Numbered from the stretch's first letter, positions 36,056 through 46,751 are shown. The stretch: DNA of 64,000 nucleotides from Bacteroidota bacterium (GCA_016706255.1 JADJJZ010000029.1:248001-312000), one strand, 5' to 3'. Made by a program: numbers and translations. The notes: generated by a model from the letters alone, not told the origin.

Positions 36056-38037
36056 TTAAAATTCCGCTTTGAACTCATACAGTTCAGAACCCATTGTAAA
36101 AATCCGTATAATCTCATCCTCTGAATAATATATTTTTTTAACAGGAACGTAAAATGATGAAGTTTCCTTAGGTTGTTCAGATTTAGAAGATTTATCTGCA
36201 ATTTGATACGTTGTCGAGGAAAGGATTACATCACCTGCATTTGTTACCAATGCAGATAAAACATATTGATTATCAGGCATTTCGAAAAGCGTAGTTGCGT
36301 TTGTTTCTGTGTAGATTTTTAAAAGTACTTTTTCCTGATACAACAAAATAAAATTATTATTCTGGGATACTTGCCAATTAATAATAGAGTCAGTGAACAT
36401 CGAGTTATTTCCATAAGCAATTTCTGCCACCTGTAGTTTTGTATCAAAATTGGCAAAATCAATTACATATAATTTTTTTTCGGCACTTAAAGCAAATACT
36501 TTTGTGCTGCCAATTTGACCTTTTATATCGACTATATTTTTTATTGGCAATTCAAATGTCTTCGCCTGATTATTGACGATATAGGTAAATAGGTTGTTGG
36601 CTTCCAGGATAAGATAATTGCCATCCCCGATGGTTTCCAATTTAAGTAAGGGGTTAGCCGTTTGATAAATGACAGTTGGAGGGGGCACACGACCGGGTTG
36701 TTTTTTAATTTCATAGGTAGTTGTCACTTTGTGTAAACTGTATTGTGTTGAACTATTTTTCACAAGTGTAACATAGTCATCTTTTTGAATAGAAACATCA
36801 AAATCAATTGGTGCTGTACTTGAATAATACGTGCCGTAACCTTTCCTGCCATAATAAAATCGCTCTTCGAAATCAATTGAATTATTGCAACTTTTTTTAC
36901 CAAAAAAGTTGAACCATCGTTTTTCATTTCTAATTGAGTAATTGATTTTGACGATAAATTCAGACTGTCTACAATTTGTAAATCCTTATTAAATACATAT
37001 TGATTTTTATTATTCATCACACCTACAAATGTATTTTCATTCGTATAATTTGAAAGCATTGAAATCATCATCCCTGTTTTTGTCACCAATGAATCTTTAC
37101 CGGGCGTATTAAAATACACGGTTAATTTACTGTCATTATCGCTGAACTTTTCATTCGCCTTTTCATTTGTTTTTCGCGCGAATTCCTTTACGGGATCAAA
37201 TCCAATTGCTTCAAAATAATTGCCGATATCATACCGATAAGCCAATTTATAGTGTTTTATCAGAACCAATTCATTTTTAATTTCATCCACATAAAACCCT
37301 TGTGTACTATCCGGGCACGCCACTTCTTTGATTAATTCACCGGCCTCATTTATCACAAATACAGATTCACCATTAAATGCATAAAAATTATTTCCTGCCA
37401 CTGTTGACTGGTAAAAAGAAGTATTTTCCCGTCCGCAATCCAGATATACTGATTTTTTATCGGCTGTATAAATTAGGATTCGGTTGTCGTCACCTGCAGC
37501 CATAAGTGATTGATTCGGTCCCACTTGAATTTCCCAGGCTGGCCAAAATTGTGTCTTGAATTTTGTAATTTTTTTTAAAGTCGAATCGTATAATGTTATT
37601 TCCCCATTTTCATTACTAATTGCAATTAAACCAGGGCCTGTGGAAACTCTGTAGATTTTCTCACCTCTGAAATGAAGAGTAGTTTCAACCACTCCCAGTA
37701 AATTAATTATTTGCAGAAAACCATTATCTCCATAATCATCCCCAACCAAAATAATATGTTTACCATCACTTGTTACAGCGTTGTCATTTACATAACCTTC
37801 TGTAATTTCCTGATATAATATCCGTTTATTTGATTTTACATCATAAACCTGCAACATCGAAATGCCATCTACCCCAATAATTAAACCTGATTCCGGGTAA
37901 TATTTTGGTTGGTCAACATAAAAGAAATTCTCCTGAAGTAAGCCTGATAAAGCAGAATAATTTTGTGAAATAGTTTGTGTATTTGCGATTTTAAAACCAA
38001 ACACAAATACTAAAAACAATGTAACAGGTATTTTCAT
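36056..38037 (-). pseudogene. Exported propeller-like protein split by one frameshift
   Basis: Two overlapping ORFs (38049-36760 and 36763-36056) are one gene of about 660 codons. The first frame leaves sense at GSTFLVKK; the second frame continues smoothly as SCNNSIDFEERFYYGRKGYG and YYSSTAPIDFDVSIQKDDYV into KNSSTQYSLHKVTTTYEI. The break is a run of seven A on the coding strand (complement of 36892-36898 or so), where eight would restore it. The likely start is the Met at 38037, giving a signal peptide (MKIPVTLFLVFVFGFKIANT). The many short strand motifs suggest a WD40-like propeller; function unknown. Confidence 0.8.
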
Positions 38038-38092
38038 AGTGGCGTTCAAATTTACTGTAAAACGGCCAACTTCATTTTTTTGGTATAAAAAA

Positions 38093-38118
38093 AACCTGCA
38101 ATTGAATAACTGCAGGCT
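38093..38118 (-). terminator. Terminator of the LVIVD lipoprotein gene
   Basis: On the minus strand AGCCTGCA (complement of 38111-38118) pairs with TGCAGGTT (complement of 38093-38100) and is followed by eight U. It lies 20 bp after the stop at 38138. Confidence 0.75.
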
Positions 38119-38137
38119 AAATAAGATATGTTGCGAA

Positions 38138-39406
38138 TTATTTAGTAATTGTTCCTACCTCAATCAATTCGCCGGTGCTGTAATCAAATAAATGATATCC
38201 GTTTTCAGCAACAACAATCAACAAACCGTCTGCTGTTATTACATCCAGCGGGTCAGCAATGGATACTTGCTGAATTAAATCTGCTGTTGTTGGTGTAGAT
38301 AAATTAAACATCTTTAAACCTGCATCGCCATCGCAAACAAATAAATAATTTCCGTCAATGCCCAAACCTCTCGGATTTAACATTTGATAGGTATTAGATA
38401 ATGTAGGATTTTCTATTGTGCTGATATTAATGATATCTAACTGATTGCTAAATCCATCGCAGGTTGTTCCTGAACGTAATGTAGAATAGGCATAATCACC
38501 ACTTACCACAACCGGATCGCAACTTGTAGCATGTGCAAATTGAGAAACATAAACGGGATTAAACGGTGCTGCATTATTGTAAATGGAAATACCTGTTGTT
38601 GAGCCGATAAATAAATAATCGTTATAAGGGAAAATGGTTTCAATATTCCAGGCCATATCAACATCACCTGAATGAACAGGATTAACCGGTTCATTTAAAT
38701 TAAATAATTCCATGGTGAAATCAGATAAGCAATACAGGTAATTGTTCGAAACCGCAAAACGCGCCAACGAACCGCCCTTGCTGCCATTTACAGCTAATCC
38801 GCCATTAGTGGCGATACTTGAACTACTGGTAAAAAATACCACATCTTCTGTATAAAAATACTCATTATAATCTTCACAAGATTTTGTTAAACTGGTATCA
38901 AATTGATTCCAGCCGCTAACTACACCTAACGATTTATCAATCGGAATACTATAGTTTTCATCGTAGCGATAAGGAAATACATCTTGATCACGGTCAACTA
39001 AGGTGATATTATTAATATCAGCAACATTAATTGAAATTAAATCGATATAACTATCAGCATATAACACATCACCTTGCATAGCAATATCCACATTTCCCGG
39101 AATATTAATAAATGCAATTGGCGTTGGTGCTGCAGGATTTGAAATATTTAATACATGAATGCCTTTATTCATTTCGTTTACAAACAAATAAGGCGCATGG
39201 TAATATACTTTTCCGGTTTTTTCCATTTTGCGTGGTGCTTCAACTGCAAACGAAGCACGCAAATCGGAATAGCTCATATAAATTGGTGAATAACCAACAA
39301 AGGTGTATTCACGTTCACAGCCCGGACTAATACATGAAGGTAATGAGCTGCCTAATACGAATACAAATAATCCAATACTGAGGAGGTTGATTTTTGGTAT
39401 TTTCAT
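38138..39406 (-). CDS. LVIVD-repeat lipoprotein
   Basis: The frame opens at 39436, but the Met at 39406 starts a lipoprotein signal (MKIPKINLLSIGLFVFVLGS, lipobox Leu-Pro-Ser-Cys), giving about 422 residues. The mature protein contains LVIVD-type propeller repeats: YLFVNEMNKGIHVLNISNPA, YLFIGSTTGISIYNNAAPFN, YLFVCDGDAGLKMFNLSTPT. Family knowledge: these form a beta-propeller at the cell surface or in the periplasm; no enzymatic role is known. It lies beside another propeller-like gene on the same strand. Confidence 0.88.
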   Translation of the reverse strand: MKIPKINLLSIGLFVFVLGSSLPSCISPGCEREYTFVGYSPIYMSYSDLRASFAVEAPRKMEKTGKVYYHAPYLFVNEMNKGIHVLNISNPAAPTPIAFINIPGNVDIAMQGDVLYADSYIDLISINVADINNITLVDRDQDVFPYRYDENYSIPIDKSLGVVSGWNQFDTSLTKSCEDYNEYFYTEDVVFFTSSSSIATNGGLAVNGSKGGSLARFAVSNNYLYCLSDFTMELFNLNEPVNPVHSGDVDMAWNIETIFPYNDYLFIGSTTGISIYNNAAPFNPVYVSQFAHATSCDPVVVSGDYAYSTLRSGTTCDGFSNQLDIINISTIENPTLSNTYQMLNPRGLGIDGNYLFVCDGDAGLKMFNLSTPTTADLIQQVSIADPLDVITADGLLIVVAENGYHLFDYSTGELIEVGTITK

Positions 39407-39586
39407 AGTATGTTGTTTGTTAACAAAAATAAGCAAAGTTTGGAGATTTTAATACCAGGATGGAATGTCATCCTTAAAAAAAATATAACAACTTGATATT
39501 CATTGTTTTATGATAATATTTTGACGAAAAATGACCAAACTATTACAAGTTTAAGTGCTGATTTTCGCGCGAATGCAGTGTTGTTG

Positions 39587-39991
39587 CTACTTTCCCAGTT
39601 TTTGAGCGATAATTTTATCAAACGAAGTACAAAATTCAAATACAAACCGGGCATCCTCAGCTTTAATTATCGGTGCAGGAAAATGATATCCTTTTTTATC
39701 TAATTGGAGATAGAATGTGTTAACAAAATCAACCATACCATTTTTAATTTGCAACAAATTGATAACGCCTTCATGGTTATGGTTATCTTGAATCATACCG
39801 GATGATAACATTAAAAAATTTTGATATCCTTCGGAATTGGTATTTAAGCTGATTGGATAGGAATCAAGAAATTCTTTGCATAGTTTAAGGGCCAGTGTAA
39901 AATCTTGATTTTTTATTGCAGCCTCACAATCTGATAATATTTTGGAAAACGAATAGACTGTAGGGTTTTCCGCTTGAGATTGTTCTGCCAT
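39587..39991 (-). CDS. Small helical protein resembling effector-associated domain 11
   Basis: The frame opens at 40021; I prefer the Met at 39991 (MAEQSQAENP), giving 134 residues, soluble and helical. The segment NQDFTLALKLCKEFLDSYP, then NFLMLSSGMIQDNHNHEGVI with NGMVDFVNTFYLQLD recalls the EAD11 pattern (a TPR-like helix pair, then LLSGRYNRL-type and NKI-type helices). In known cases EADs recruit an effector to a sensor in NTPase-based defence or signalling systems. The likeness is by eye and weak. No partner effector is visible nearby. Confidence 0.5.
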   Translation of the reverse strand: MAEQSQAENPTVYSFSKILSDCEAAIKNQDFTLALKLCKEFLDSYPISLNTNSEGYQNFLMLSSGMIQDNHNHEGVINLLQIKNGMVDFVNTFYLQLDKKGYHFPAPIIKAEDARFVFEFCTSFDKIIAQKLGK

Positions 39992-40079
39992 AAATGAAAA
40001 ATTTAAAGCATAAAATAACAATAGATTTATAGCATTTTTTTTAATTGCGTATTAATTAATCATTACACTTATGTAAATA

Positions 40080-41015
40080 TTAATACGAAACATAAATATT
40101 TAAAAAACTGCCATCATTAAATAAATCGATTACAGCGTATCCCGCTCTTGTTTCATGATAATATTCATTTTTCCACCAATCGCCTGATACCGCGCCGTTG
40201 CAACAAAATGTAATGCCATTATATTCTACCTTGTCCTGTAAATGTATATGTTCGCTCACACACAATTTTACATTTTTGTATTTATTAAACAACGCAACAA
40301 TTTCTTTTACATCATTATGCATCCACGAACCCGGAATTTGAAATTTTCCGAAGCGTTGTTTCACATCATCTAAAAATACATTTGCACATAAAATCGGTAT
40401 ATGCGAAACAACCAAAACCGGCGTGGATGGCGCGATTGAAGCCAAATCATTTTCGAGCCATTCCATTTGTTCCGCACCCAATTTTGCAGTATACCAAAGT
40501 CCGTTACTCTTTTTTTGTGTGCTGTCTAAAAATATAAAATGCCATCCATTTGCATCAAAGCTGTAGTAGGTTTTATCCAGATGTAATTTTTCCTGCGCGA
40601 ATTTTTTTCCGTATAAAAAATCTTTTTTTTCTGTATACAATCCCCAAATATCATGATTCCCGAGTGTGTTTTTTATTTTTAAAGAACATTCATTTTTTAA
40701 AATAGCATGCCATAATGCCCATTGTTTATTTACATCGGGTTTGGTTCTGAACAATGCATCTTCAATTGCATCTCCCCCGTTTATGATAAAATCCGGAGCG
40801 TCCTCCATATTTTGTATCGAATGCAAACATTTGGCAAATCCTTTACTCGCAGCTTTATGGTCTGCAATATGTATATCTGTTATATGTGCAATTCTTAAAA
40901 CCCTTTGTTTATCCGGTTTTACGGGCAAATCAATACGGTTTGCCTTTATCTGACCCGGTAATATTGACCCTGCTCCAATTAACCCTAGTGCTTTTAAAAA
41001 TTGTTTCCTTTCCAT
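40080..41015 (-). CDS. Calcineurin-like metallophosphoesterase, exported
   Basis: A 311-residue protein starting MERKQFLKALGLIGAGSILPG, a signal-like N-terminus common to exported phosphoesterases of Bacteroidota. Metal-binding motifs appear in order: TDIHIAD, INGGDAIED, LGNHDIWG, VVSHIPIL and SEHIHLQD. This is the full set for a binuclear metal centre. The substrate (nucleotide, phospholipid or other phosphodiester) is unknown. Monocistronic; an 890-bp gene-free region lies upstream. Confidence 0.9.
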   Translation of the reverse strand: MERKQFLKALGLIGAGSILPGQIKANRIDLPVKPDKQRVLRIAHITDIHIADHKAASKGFAKCLHSIQNMEDAPDFIINGGDAIEDALFRTKPDVNKQWALWHAILKNECSLKIKNTLGNHDIWGLYTEKKDFLYGKKFAQEKLHLDKTYYSFDANGWHFIFLDSTQKKSNGLWYTAKLGAEQMEWLENDLASIAPSTPVLVVSHIPILCANVFLDDVKQRFGKFQIPGSWMHNDVKEIVALFNKYKNVKLCVSEHIHLQDKVEYNGITFCCNGAVSGDWWKNEYYHETRAGYAVIDLFNDGSFLNIYVSY

Positions 41016-41904
41016 AACCTGAATTTTAATTGCAAAATTCGATTGGGAGTGTTACGTATGTGTTATGGAAACACTATGTTAACATCTATATTAAATGGAT
41101 TTAAATTAATTCTTTCTAATATTTATTAATATGAAATATGGGTTAGGTTAATAAATCATTAGTAATTACCGACTGTAAAAACATACATCGGAATTACTGT
41201 TTTGTTTACAACATTGGGAATCGAATCAGGCGTTGTGATTAAAACAGGGTGTTATTGTGCAATAATATCTGCAAAATTAATTTAATGTAATGCTGAAGCT
41301 CAATATAAACATCATTACAGAATGATCAATGTTTTTTGTAATACGTTGTAGGTAATCAGGCGTGAGCTACTTAATTGTAATAATTTACACTGAATCGGCT
41401 TATTCAACTTCCTCGGGAGTCACCCCTACGGGGTTTTCCTGAGCTTGGGGGGATGCATTTTTTACCAATATGTCACCGCTATGCGGTTGGTTTTTGAGAT
41501 AGGATGTAAAGTTGTTTTATAATTCGAATTCGTTCTATAAAGTTTATTTATTTATTGGCTCAATCATTACAATCGTGCATAATTAAAATGTTTTTGTAAT
41601 ACGTTGAAGGTAATCAGGCTTGAGCTGCTGTTTTGTAATAATTTACGCTGTCGGCTTATTCAACTTCTTCGGGTGTCACCCCTACGGGGTTTTCCTGAGC
41701 TTGTGGGGACGCATTTTCTACCAATATGTCACCGCTATGCGGTTGGCTTTTAAGTATAGAGTTCAATTTATATTATTATTGGAATTCTTCCTAAATGTTC
41801 ATTAATTTTTTGGTTATGTAAATTAAATCTTTACCTGCTGAAAAACTTTTAATGTCCATTTCCATATTAAATTAATCCATTTAAATCTGTCCCGATAGCT
41901 ATCG
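41016..41904. repeat. Gene-free region with a 165-bp direct repeat
   Basis: No gene. Two copies of a block of about 165 bp lie at 41333-41501 and 41591-41754 (offset 258). Each starts TTTTTGTAATACGTTG, contains GTCACCCCTACGGGGTTTTC and ends with CCAATATGTCACCGCTATGC then GGTTGG. Both inner words form small hairpins (CCCC/GGGG; ACCGCTATGCGGT). The right end, from 41880, is half of the TCCCGATAGCTATCGGGA repeat split by the insertion sequence. Confidence 0.8.
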
Positions 41905-43321
41905 CATAGGCGTCAACCAAAAGTGTTCATTAATTGGTTAAAATGTTCAGTGGCGTTGATTCTCTTACGTTTTTCATGGCAACAGTAATAGATGATTTGT
42001 TCTATCGTTTGGAGGCTTAAAACAGCGGCGTAAAATTGGCCATACTGTTTTATAACAAATGATGCGAGTTTTACTTTGCTGATTATTTTTTTATGTTTTT
42101 TATAGGCCTCAATCTTAATTGGTAGGTAAATGTGAACCTCAAACCATGCAATATAAGTAGGATCATGTATAACACAGCTTCGATTCGTATTGTGTTTATT
42201 TGATCATTCGGTATTATCGATTCAATCTTAATACCTGTTTTCCAACTTTTAAATAATAGTTCTATCTGCCAGCGAGTACGGTATAAATCTGATATGTCCG
42301 TGCCGCATCTGATTTATTAATGTTGGTTATAAAAATTATATACCCTAAAGCAGTATAAAATTCTTTTGAGTGATTTAGCCGTTTATCCCTATCCTGCCTA
42401 GCTTTGCGGTTTTTCTTTCTGTTGTTTTGCTATCCAGCTTTATTGCCAACCTTATTGGTAACTTATTTGTTTTGCCACAGAGCAAGTTTATATCAACAAA
42501 ATTTTTCTCTTTATCAATTTCATTACTGATAGCAGTTCCATCGTTTTTGGGTCATACAAATTGGTATTAAAGCGTTGCCTGCTTATAAAGTAAATACCTG
42601 TAGCAATCATTTTTCAAAACTTGCAGCGAGTAATATCCTAAGTCACGTATTACTAAATCACCTTTTTTGGCAATATCAATATGGTTGCCGATAAACATTG
42701 TTCATTTGTTGTAAATCCAGTTATATTAAAATGTATATAGTCCTGTAATTGCATTCATAACAACGTTGATTTTTGAACTGATTTTTGCTTGCCTTTACTA
42801 TAATTGCGGGAAAAAGGCTATTCATAAAGTCCGGAAGTTTAATTGCCGTGCTATCTTGCAAATAAACATTACGAAATAATTTGAACTTTCCTTTGTTGGT
42901 GCACCTAAATGTTTAGTTAAAACGAGTTGGAGCAGTATTTTTAACAAATTAACCCAAGCGGTATTCATCCTTTTGAAAAGGGCCTGTTTGCTTACTGGCT
43001 GGCCTATTACACGGACAAGGCACTTGCCCAACTGGCATAACTTTTTCACTTTTAGCTATCAATGCGAAAAACGATGTCAATAAATGACACGCTTTAATTT
43101 TACTATTTTGATGCTTTGCAAACCCGTAAGCGGGCTTGTCGAGAAATTTCAGCATTACTTATTAAGCCAACTTTGTATTTTTGGCTTGTGGAAAATGGGT
43201 TCGTTTTTTTACTAGACATATTAATTACGAAACTCGTTTTCCATATTTATTTGTACAAGCTCTAATGTAGACCAATCCACGCTCCTGGCGTTTTTATTGT
43301 ACAATTTAGTTGACGCCTATG
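41905..43321 (-). mobile_element. Second IS4-family insertion sequence, transposase broken
   Basis: The ends are CATAGGCGTCAAC (41905-41917) and its exact inverted copy (43309-43321). They are flanked by identical 12-mers CGATAGCTATCG at 41893-41904 and 43322-43333, a clean target duplication. Removing the element restores TCCCGATAGCTATCGGGA, which occurs intact near 12346. The length is 1417 bp. The ends differ from those of the element at 15005. Confidence 0.92.
41913..43219 (-). pseudogene. Heavily frameshifted IS4-family transposase
   Basis: Pieces in different frames read KIKACHLLTSFFALIAKSEK, IGQPVSKQALFKRMNTAWVN, LQLVLTKHLG, LQDSTAIKLPDFM (first catalytic Asp), VIRDLGYYSL, and the IS4 signature Y-x2-R-x3-E-x6-K in YRTRWQIELLFKSWK near 42260. 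There are at least eight frame breaks, mostly one-base losses. It could not be translated as it stands. Either the copy is old or the repeat was badly assembled; the perfect target duplication favours a recent insertion. Confidence 0.85.
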
Positions 43322-43443
43322 CGATAGCTATCGGGATCCGTTTAATCTGCGTTCCTTTTAAAATCCACATGCCCCAAAATCGCCCTTTATCCCAACCCAT
43401 AAGTCCTAAAAAATCCCTAATTTTCCCCAAAATACACATTAAC

Positions 43444-45246
43444 ATGTTTAAGCGATTGACCCTTGTTTTTTGTTTGACAACATTATTTTATCAGGCAGGT
43501 TTTTCACAAGCTTGTGGGCCTTGCACAATAGACTACGCCTGGATTTCACCCGGTGTTTACCCTGATACACTACCACCCGCAACAGCAGGAGTATATTATG
43601 AAAGTGATATCACTTTTGTGATGCAGGCTGATACTACCGTAGATGTAGTGGGAACACTTGAATTTTTAAATTACCATATACTGGAACCTGTTGGAATGCC
43701 TTATGGAATGCATGTTTCAACCAATTTGGGCGATTTACCTGTCGATTATGATCCGGATATCAGCTTATATGGTTGTGCACGCGTTTGCGGAACTCCACTT
43801 GTTCCCGGCATGTATGAGGTTACCGTTCCGCTTATTGCAACTTTAGAATACCCCGGCGGTGATCAGGCAGCGGAATACAGCCTCTTTTTAGAGGTTTTAC
43901 CCGCAGTTCCGGAGGATGGCGGCTTTATTCCGACAGTTACTTATGGCTGCGACCCGGTTAGTGTCGATTTTGAAACGAGCATGCATAGTTTAGGCGCCGA
44001 CGGCTTTAGTTATGCCTGGGATTTTGGCAACGGCATTACCAGCACCAGCGAATTCCCTCCAACACAAACATATACTGCCATTGGCGGAGTGCCTACCGAT
44101 TATATCGTATCACATACCATAACCATTGATACATTTGGTTATCAACTGGAATATGCTACTATATTATCCAGTGGTTGTGATGATTGTACATTCTTTGGAT
44201 GCACCGGTTTAATTGAAGCTGAAAAACCGGATTTATATTTAATAATAACTGCATTAGGCGTTAATACTGAAGCGGATGCGTTTATTGACACTTCTCCTCC
44301 GGTAACCATCAGTTTAGGTGTTGAATTAGACCCTGCTGCAACGTATACCATGCAAATGAAAGATGATGACGGCGGACTTGCAGGTGGTGATGATAATTGT
44401 GGGTCTTTTACTTTTGGTGGCGATGATGTTGGTATTTCTACATTAAACTCCGGAAGCCATTCAGTAGAAATCAGTATCACACATCCTGTTATTTCGTATA
44501 CATTTTATGATACAATAACTATCTATCCTTCAGTTCCTGTTCCTGCTATAGAGGTTATAGGCGAAACTACATTTTGCTCAGGCGATTCAGTGGTTTTAAA
44601 TGCAACAATTTTACCCGATATCACATATCAATGGGCAAATAATGGCGACCCAATTCCCGGCGCTGACTCTACAAGCTTAATCGTTTTTGAAACCGGTGAA
44701 TATGATTTAACTGTTACAGGTGTTGGCGGATGTTTTTCTGAAAGTGCCGTTACTTCTGTTACTGTTTACGAGCAACCAACTGCGCCAAATATTATTGTAA
44801 TCGGAAATGAACTTTCTACTTCTTCAACTTGGGATGTGCAATGGTATTACGACGGCAGTCCGATTCCGGGAGCTACCGAAAACACTTATACGCCGGCCAT
44901 TGAGGGAACTTATCAGGTAGCGGCTGTTAACGGACCATGTGTGGCTTATTCTGTTGCAATAAATTTTGTTTTTCAATCGGTTAACGACATTTTAATTAAT
45001 GATGTAATTGTGAGTCCTAACCCAAATACCGGTGTATTTACAACCTCATTTACCATCACACAAAAACAAAATATTTCCATTCATATTTTAAATATGCTTG
45101 GCGAAAAATTATATAGCATCAACAGACCAAATGCATGCGGAAAAATAAATGAAACAATTTCACTTCCTAATATTGAAAGTGGTATCTATTTTTTAGAAAT
45201 TGAAGGTGTAAACGGAAGTATGATTGTGAAATTATTAATCAATTAA
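43444..45246 (+). CDS. T9SS-sorted surface protein with PKD/Ig-like domains
   Basis: The frame is open from 43297, but those first 49 codons lie partly in the insertion sequence; the Met at 43444 begins a signal peptide (MFKRLTLVFCLTTLFYQAGF) and is the start I choose, giving 600 residues. The mature N-terminus has a CGPC pair. A PKD-like segment (YAWDFGNGITSTSEFPPTQT) is near 185, an Ig-like pair (CSGDSVVLNATILPDITYQW, then WDVQWYYDGSPIPGATENTY) at about 375-515, and a T9SS type A sorting domain (VSPNPNTGVF to the end) at 525-600. Role unknown, probably adhesion. Confidence 0.88.
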   Translation: MFKRLTLVFCLTTLFYQAGFSQACGPCTIDYAWISPGVYPDTLPPATAGVYYESDITFVMQADTTVDVVGTLEFLNYHILEPVGMPYGMHVSTNLGDLPVDYDPDISLYGCARVCGTPLVPGMYEVTVPLIATLEYPGGDQAAEYSLFLEVLPAVPEDGGFIPTVTYGCDPVSVDFETSMHSLGADGFSYAWDFGNGITSTSEFPPTQTYTAIGGVPTDYIVSHTITIDTFGYQLEYATILSSGCDDCTFFGCTGLIEAEKPDLYLIITALGVNTEADAFIDTSPPVTISLGVELDPAATYTMQMKDDDGGLAGGDDNCGSFTFGGDDVGISTLNSGSHSVEISITHPVISYTFYDTITIYPSVPVPAIEVIGETTFCSGDSVVLNATILPDITYQWANNGDPIPGADSTSLIVFETGEYDLTVTGVGGCFSESAVTSVTVYEQPTAPNIIVIGNELSTSSTWDVQWYYDGSPIPGATENTYTPAIEGTYQVAAVNGPCVAYSVAINFVFQSVNDILINDVIVSPNPNTGVFTTSFTITQKQNISIHILNMLGEKLYSINRPNACGKINETISLPNIESGIYFLEIEGVNGSMIVKLLIN

Positions 45247-45263
45247 ATTTATTTAATTACAGC

Positions 45264-46649
45264 ATGGATTATAAACCGATAATTGAGGCGCAACGAAAAT
45301 ATTTCGAGTCGAATACAACGATTCCCTATACTTTTCGAATCGCACAATTAAAAAAATTATTATCCATCATAAAACAGTATGAACCTCAACTAATTCAGGC
45401 ATTACATGCTGATTTGCACAAATCGGAATTTGAAGCTTTTGGCACTGAAACAGGTGTAGTAACAACCGAATTAAATTATTACCTCCGCGATTTAAAAAAA
45501 TGGATGCGCCCGAAACGTTTGCGTACACCTGTTTTCCATTTTATTGCCAGCACTTATATTCAAAAAATTCCTTATGGCAATACTTTAATTATTGCACCTT
45601 GGAATTACCCATTTTTATTAACCATGCGTCCGCTGATAGGTGCAATGGCTGCAGGAAATACTGCAATCATAAAACCTTCGGAAAATGCGCCTGCAACTGC
45701 TGCTGTTATTGAGGAAATGATTAATAAAAATTTTGATCCTGCTTATTTATATGTTGCCAATACAGATGCATCAGGTTCGAAATTGTTATTAGCAGAAAAA
45801 TTTGATTATATCTTTTTTACAGGTGGTGCAGGAATTGGTAAAATTGTATATCAGGCTGCAGCTGAACATCTTACCCCTGTTACCTTAGAGCTTGGTGGAA
45901 AAAATCCATGTATTGTTGACGAAACGGCAAATCTGGATGTAACAGCCGGAAGAATTACCTGGGGGAAATTTGGTAATAGCGGACAAACATGTGTTGCACC
46001 GGATTATTTATTGGTGCATGAAAGTATTAAATCTGCTTTAGTAGAAAAAATTATTGCCGTTATCAAAAAATGTTACGGCGAAAATGTAATTGACAGTCCG
46101 GATTACGCAAGAATAATTAATCAAAATCATTTTAACAGAATTGTTGCTTTATTAAAAGATACAACCATTTTATTTGGGGGAGATGTTAATGCTTCGCAAA
46201 AATTTATTGCTCCTACCCTGCTTGAAATTAATAGTTTACAGGCACCTGTTATGCAGGAAGAAATTTTTGGTCCGCTGTTGCCCATCATAACCTATAAAAA
46301 CATGGATGAGGTTTATAAAATAATTGCCGCACATCCGAATCCGCTCGTTTTATATCTCTTTTCCAAAAACAAAAAATTAGCACACGAAATTGCTGAAAAT
46401 GTAAAAAGTGGTGACATGACTGTTAATGAAGCCGTGTTACATTTTGGTAATCTCTTCCTGCCTGTTGGTGGCATTGGCAGCAGTGGAATGGGTAAAAGTC
46501 AGGGGAAATATTCATTTGATACTTTTTCTCACAATAAAAGTGTGATGTATAAAAAATTCAATCCTGAATTACAGGTACGATATCCGCCGTATGGCAAAAA
46601 CAAATTGAAGCAACTCAAATGGTTGTTTAAATACGTATTTTATCGGTAA
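45264..46649 (+). CDS. NAD(P)-dependent aldehyde dehydrogenase, class 3-like
   Basis: A 461-residue oxidoreductase with IIAPWNYPF and the cofactor loop FTGGAGIGK (Phe-Thr-Gly-Gly, 185-193). The general base Glu209 is in LELGGKNP and the nucleophile Cys243 in GNSGQTCVAPDY. The length and the C-terminal end (FLPVGGIGSSGMGKSQGKYS) match class 3/fatty-aldehyde dehydrogenases. It oxidises medium- or long-chain aldehydes to acids. It starts 18 bp after the T9SS gene, though a functional link is not evident. Confidence 0.93.
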   Translation: MDYKPIIEAQRKYFESNTTIPYTFRIAQLKKLLSIIKQYEPQLIQALHADLHKSEFEAFGTETGVVTTELNYYLRDLKKWMRPKRLRTPVFHFIASTYIQKIPYGNTLIIAPWNYPFLLTMRPLIGAMAAGNTAIIKPSENAPATAAVIEEMINKNFDPAYLYVANTDASGSKLLLAEKFDYIFFTGGAGIGKIVYQAAAEHLTPVTLELGGKNPCIVDETANLDVTAGRITWGKFGNSGQTCVAPDYLLVHESIKSALVEKIIAVIKKCYGENVIDSPDYARIINQNHFNRIVALLKDTTILFGGDVNASQKFIAPTLLEINSLQAPVMQEEIFGPLLPIITYKNMDEVYKIIAAHPNPLVLYLFSKNKKLAHEIAENVKSGDMTVNEAVLHFGNLFLPVGGIGSSGMGKSQGKYSFDTFSHNKSVMYKKFNPELQVRYPPYGKNKLKQLKWLFKYVFYR

Positions 46650-46751
46650 CAATTAAGTGCTGCATTTTTTGGTCAATTTATCACCGCTTGTCCACATAAC
46701 CTTACCGCCCACCCATTTTCTTTTCATAACTTCGCAACTTAAATTGCTTGC

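Noticed and set aside
36056..36763. Separate gene for the 235-codon ORF
   Set aside because: Its sequence is the direct continuation of the preceding ORF after a one-base frame change; it has no signal peptide or start context of its own.
41620..41805. 61-codon plus-strand ORF
   Set aside because: It lies within the second copy of the 165-bp repeat and has no homologous or plausible protein features.
43297..43443. N-terminal extension of the T9SS protein gene
   Set aside because: These codons start inside the insertion sequence end and repeat region; the signal peptide begins at the Met at 43444.
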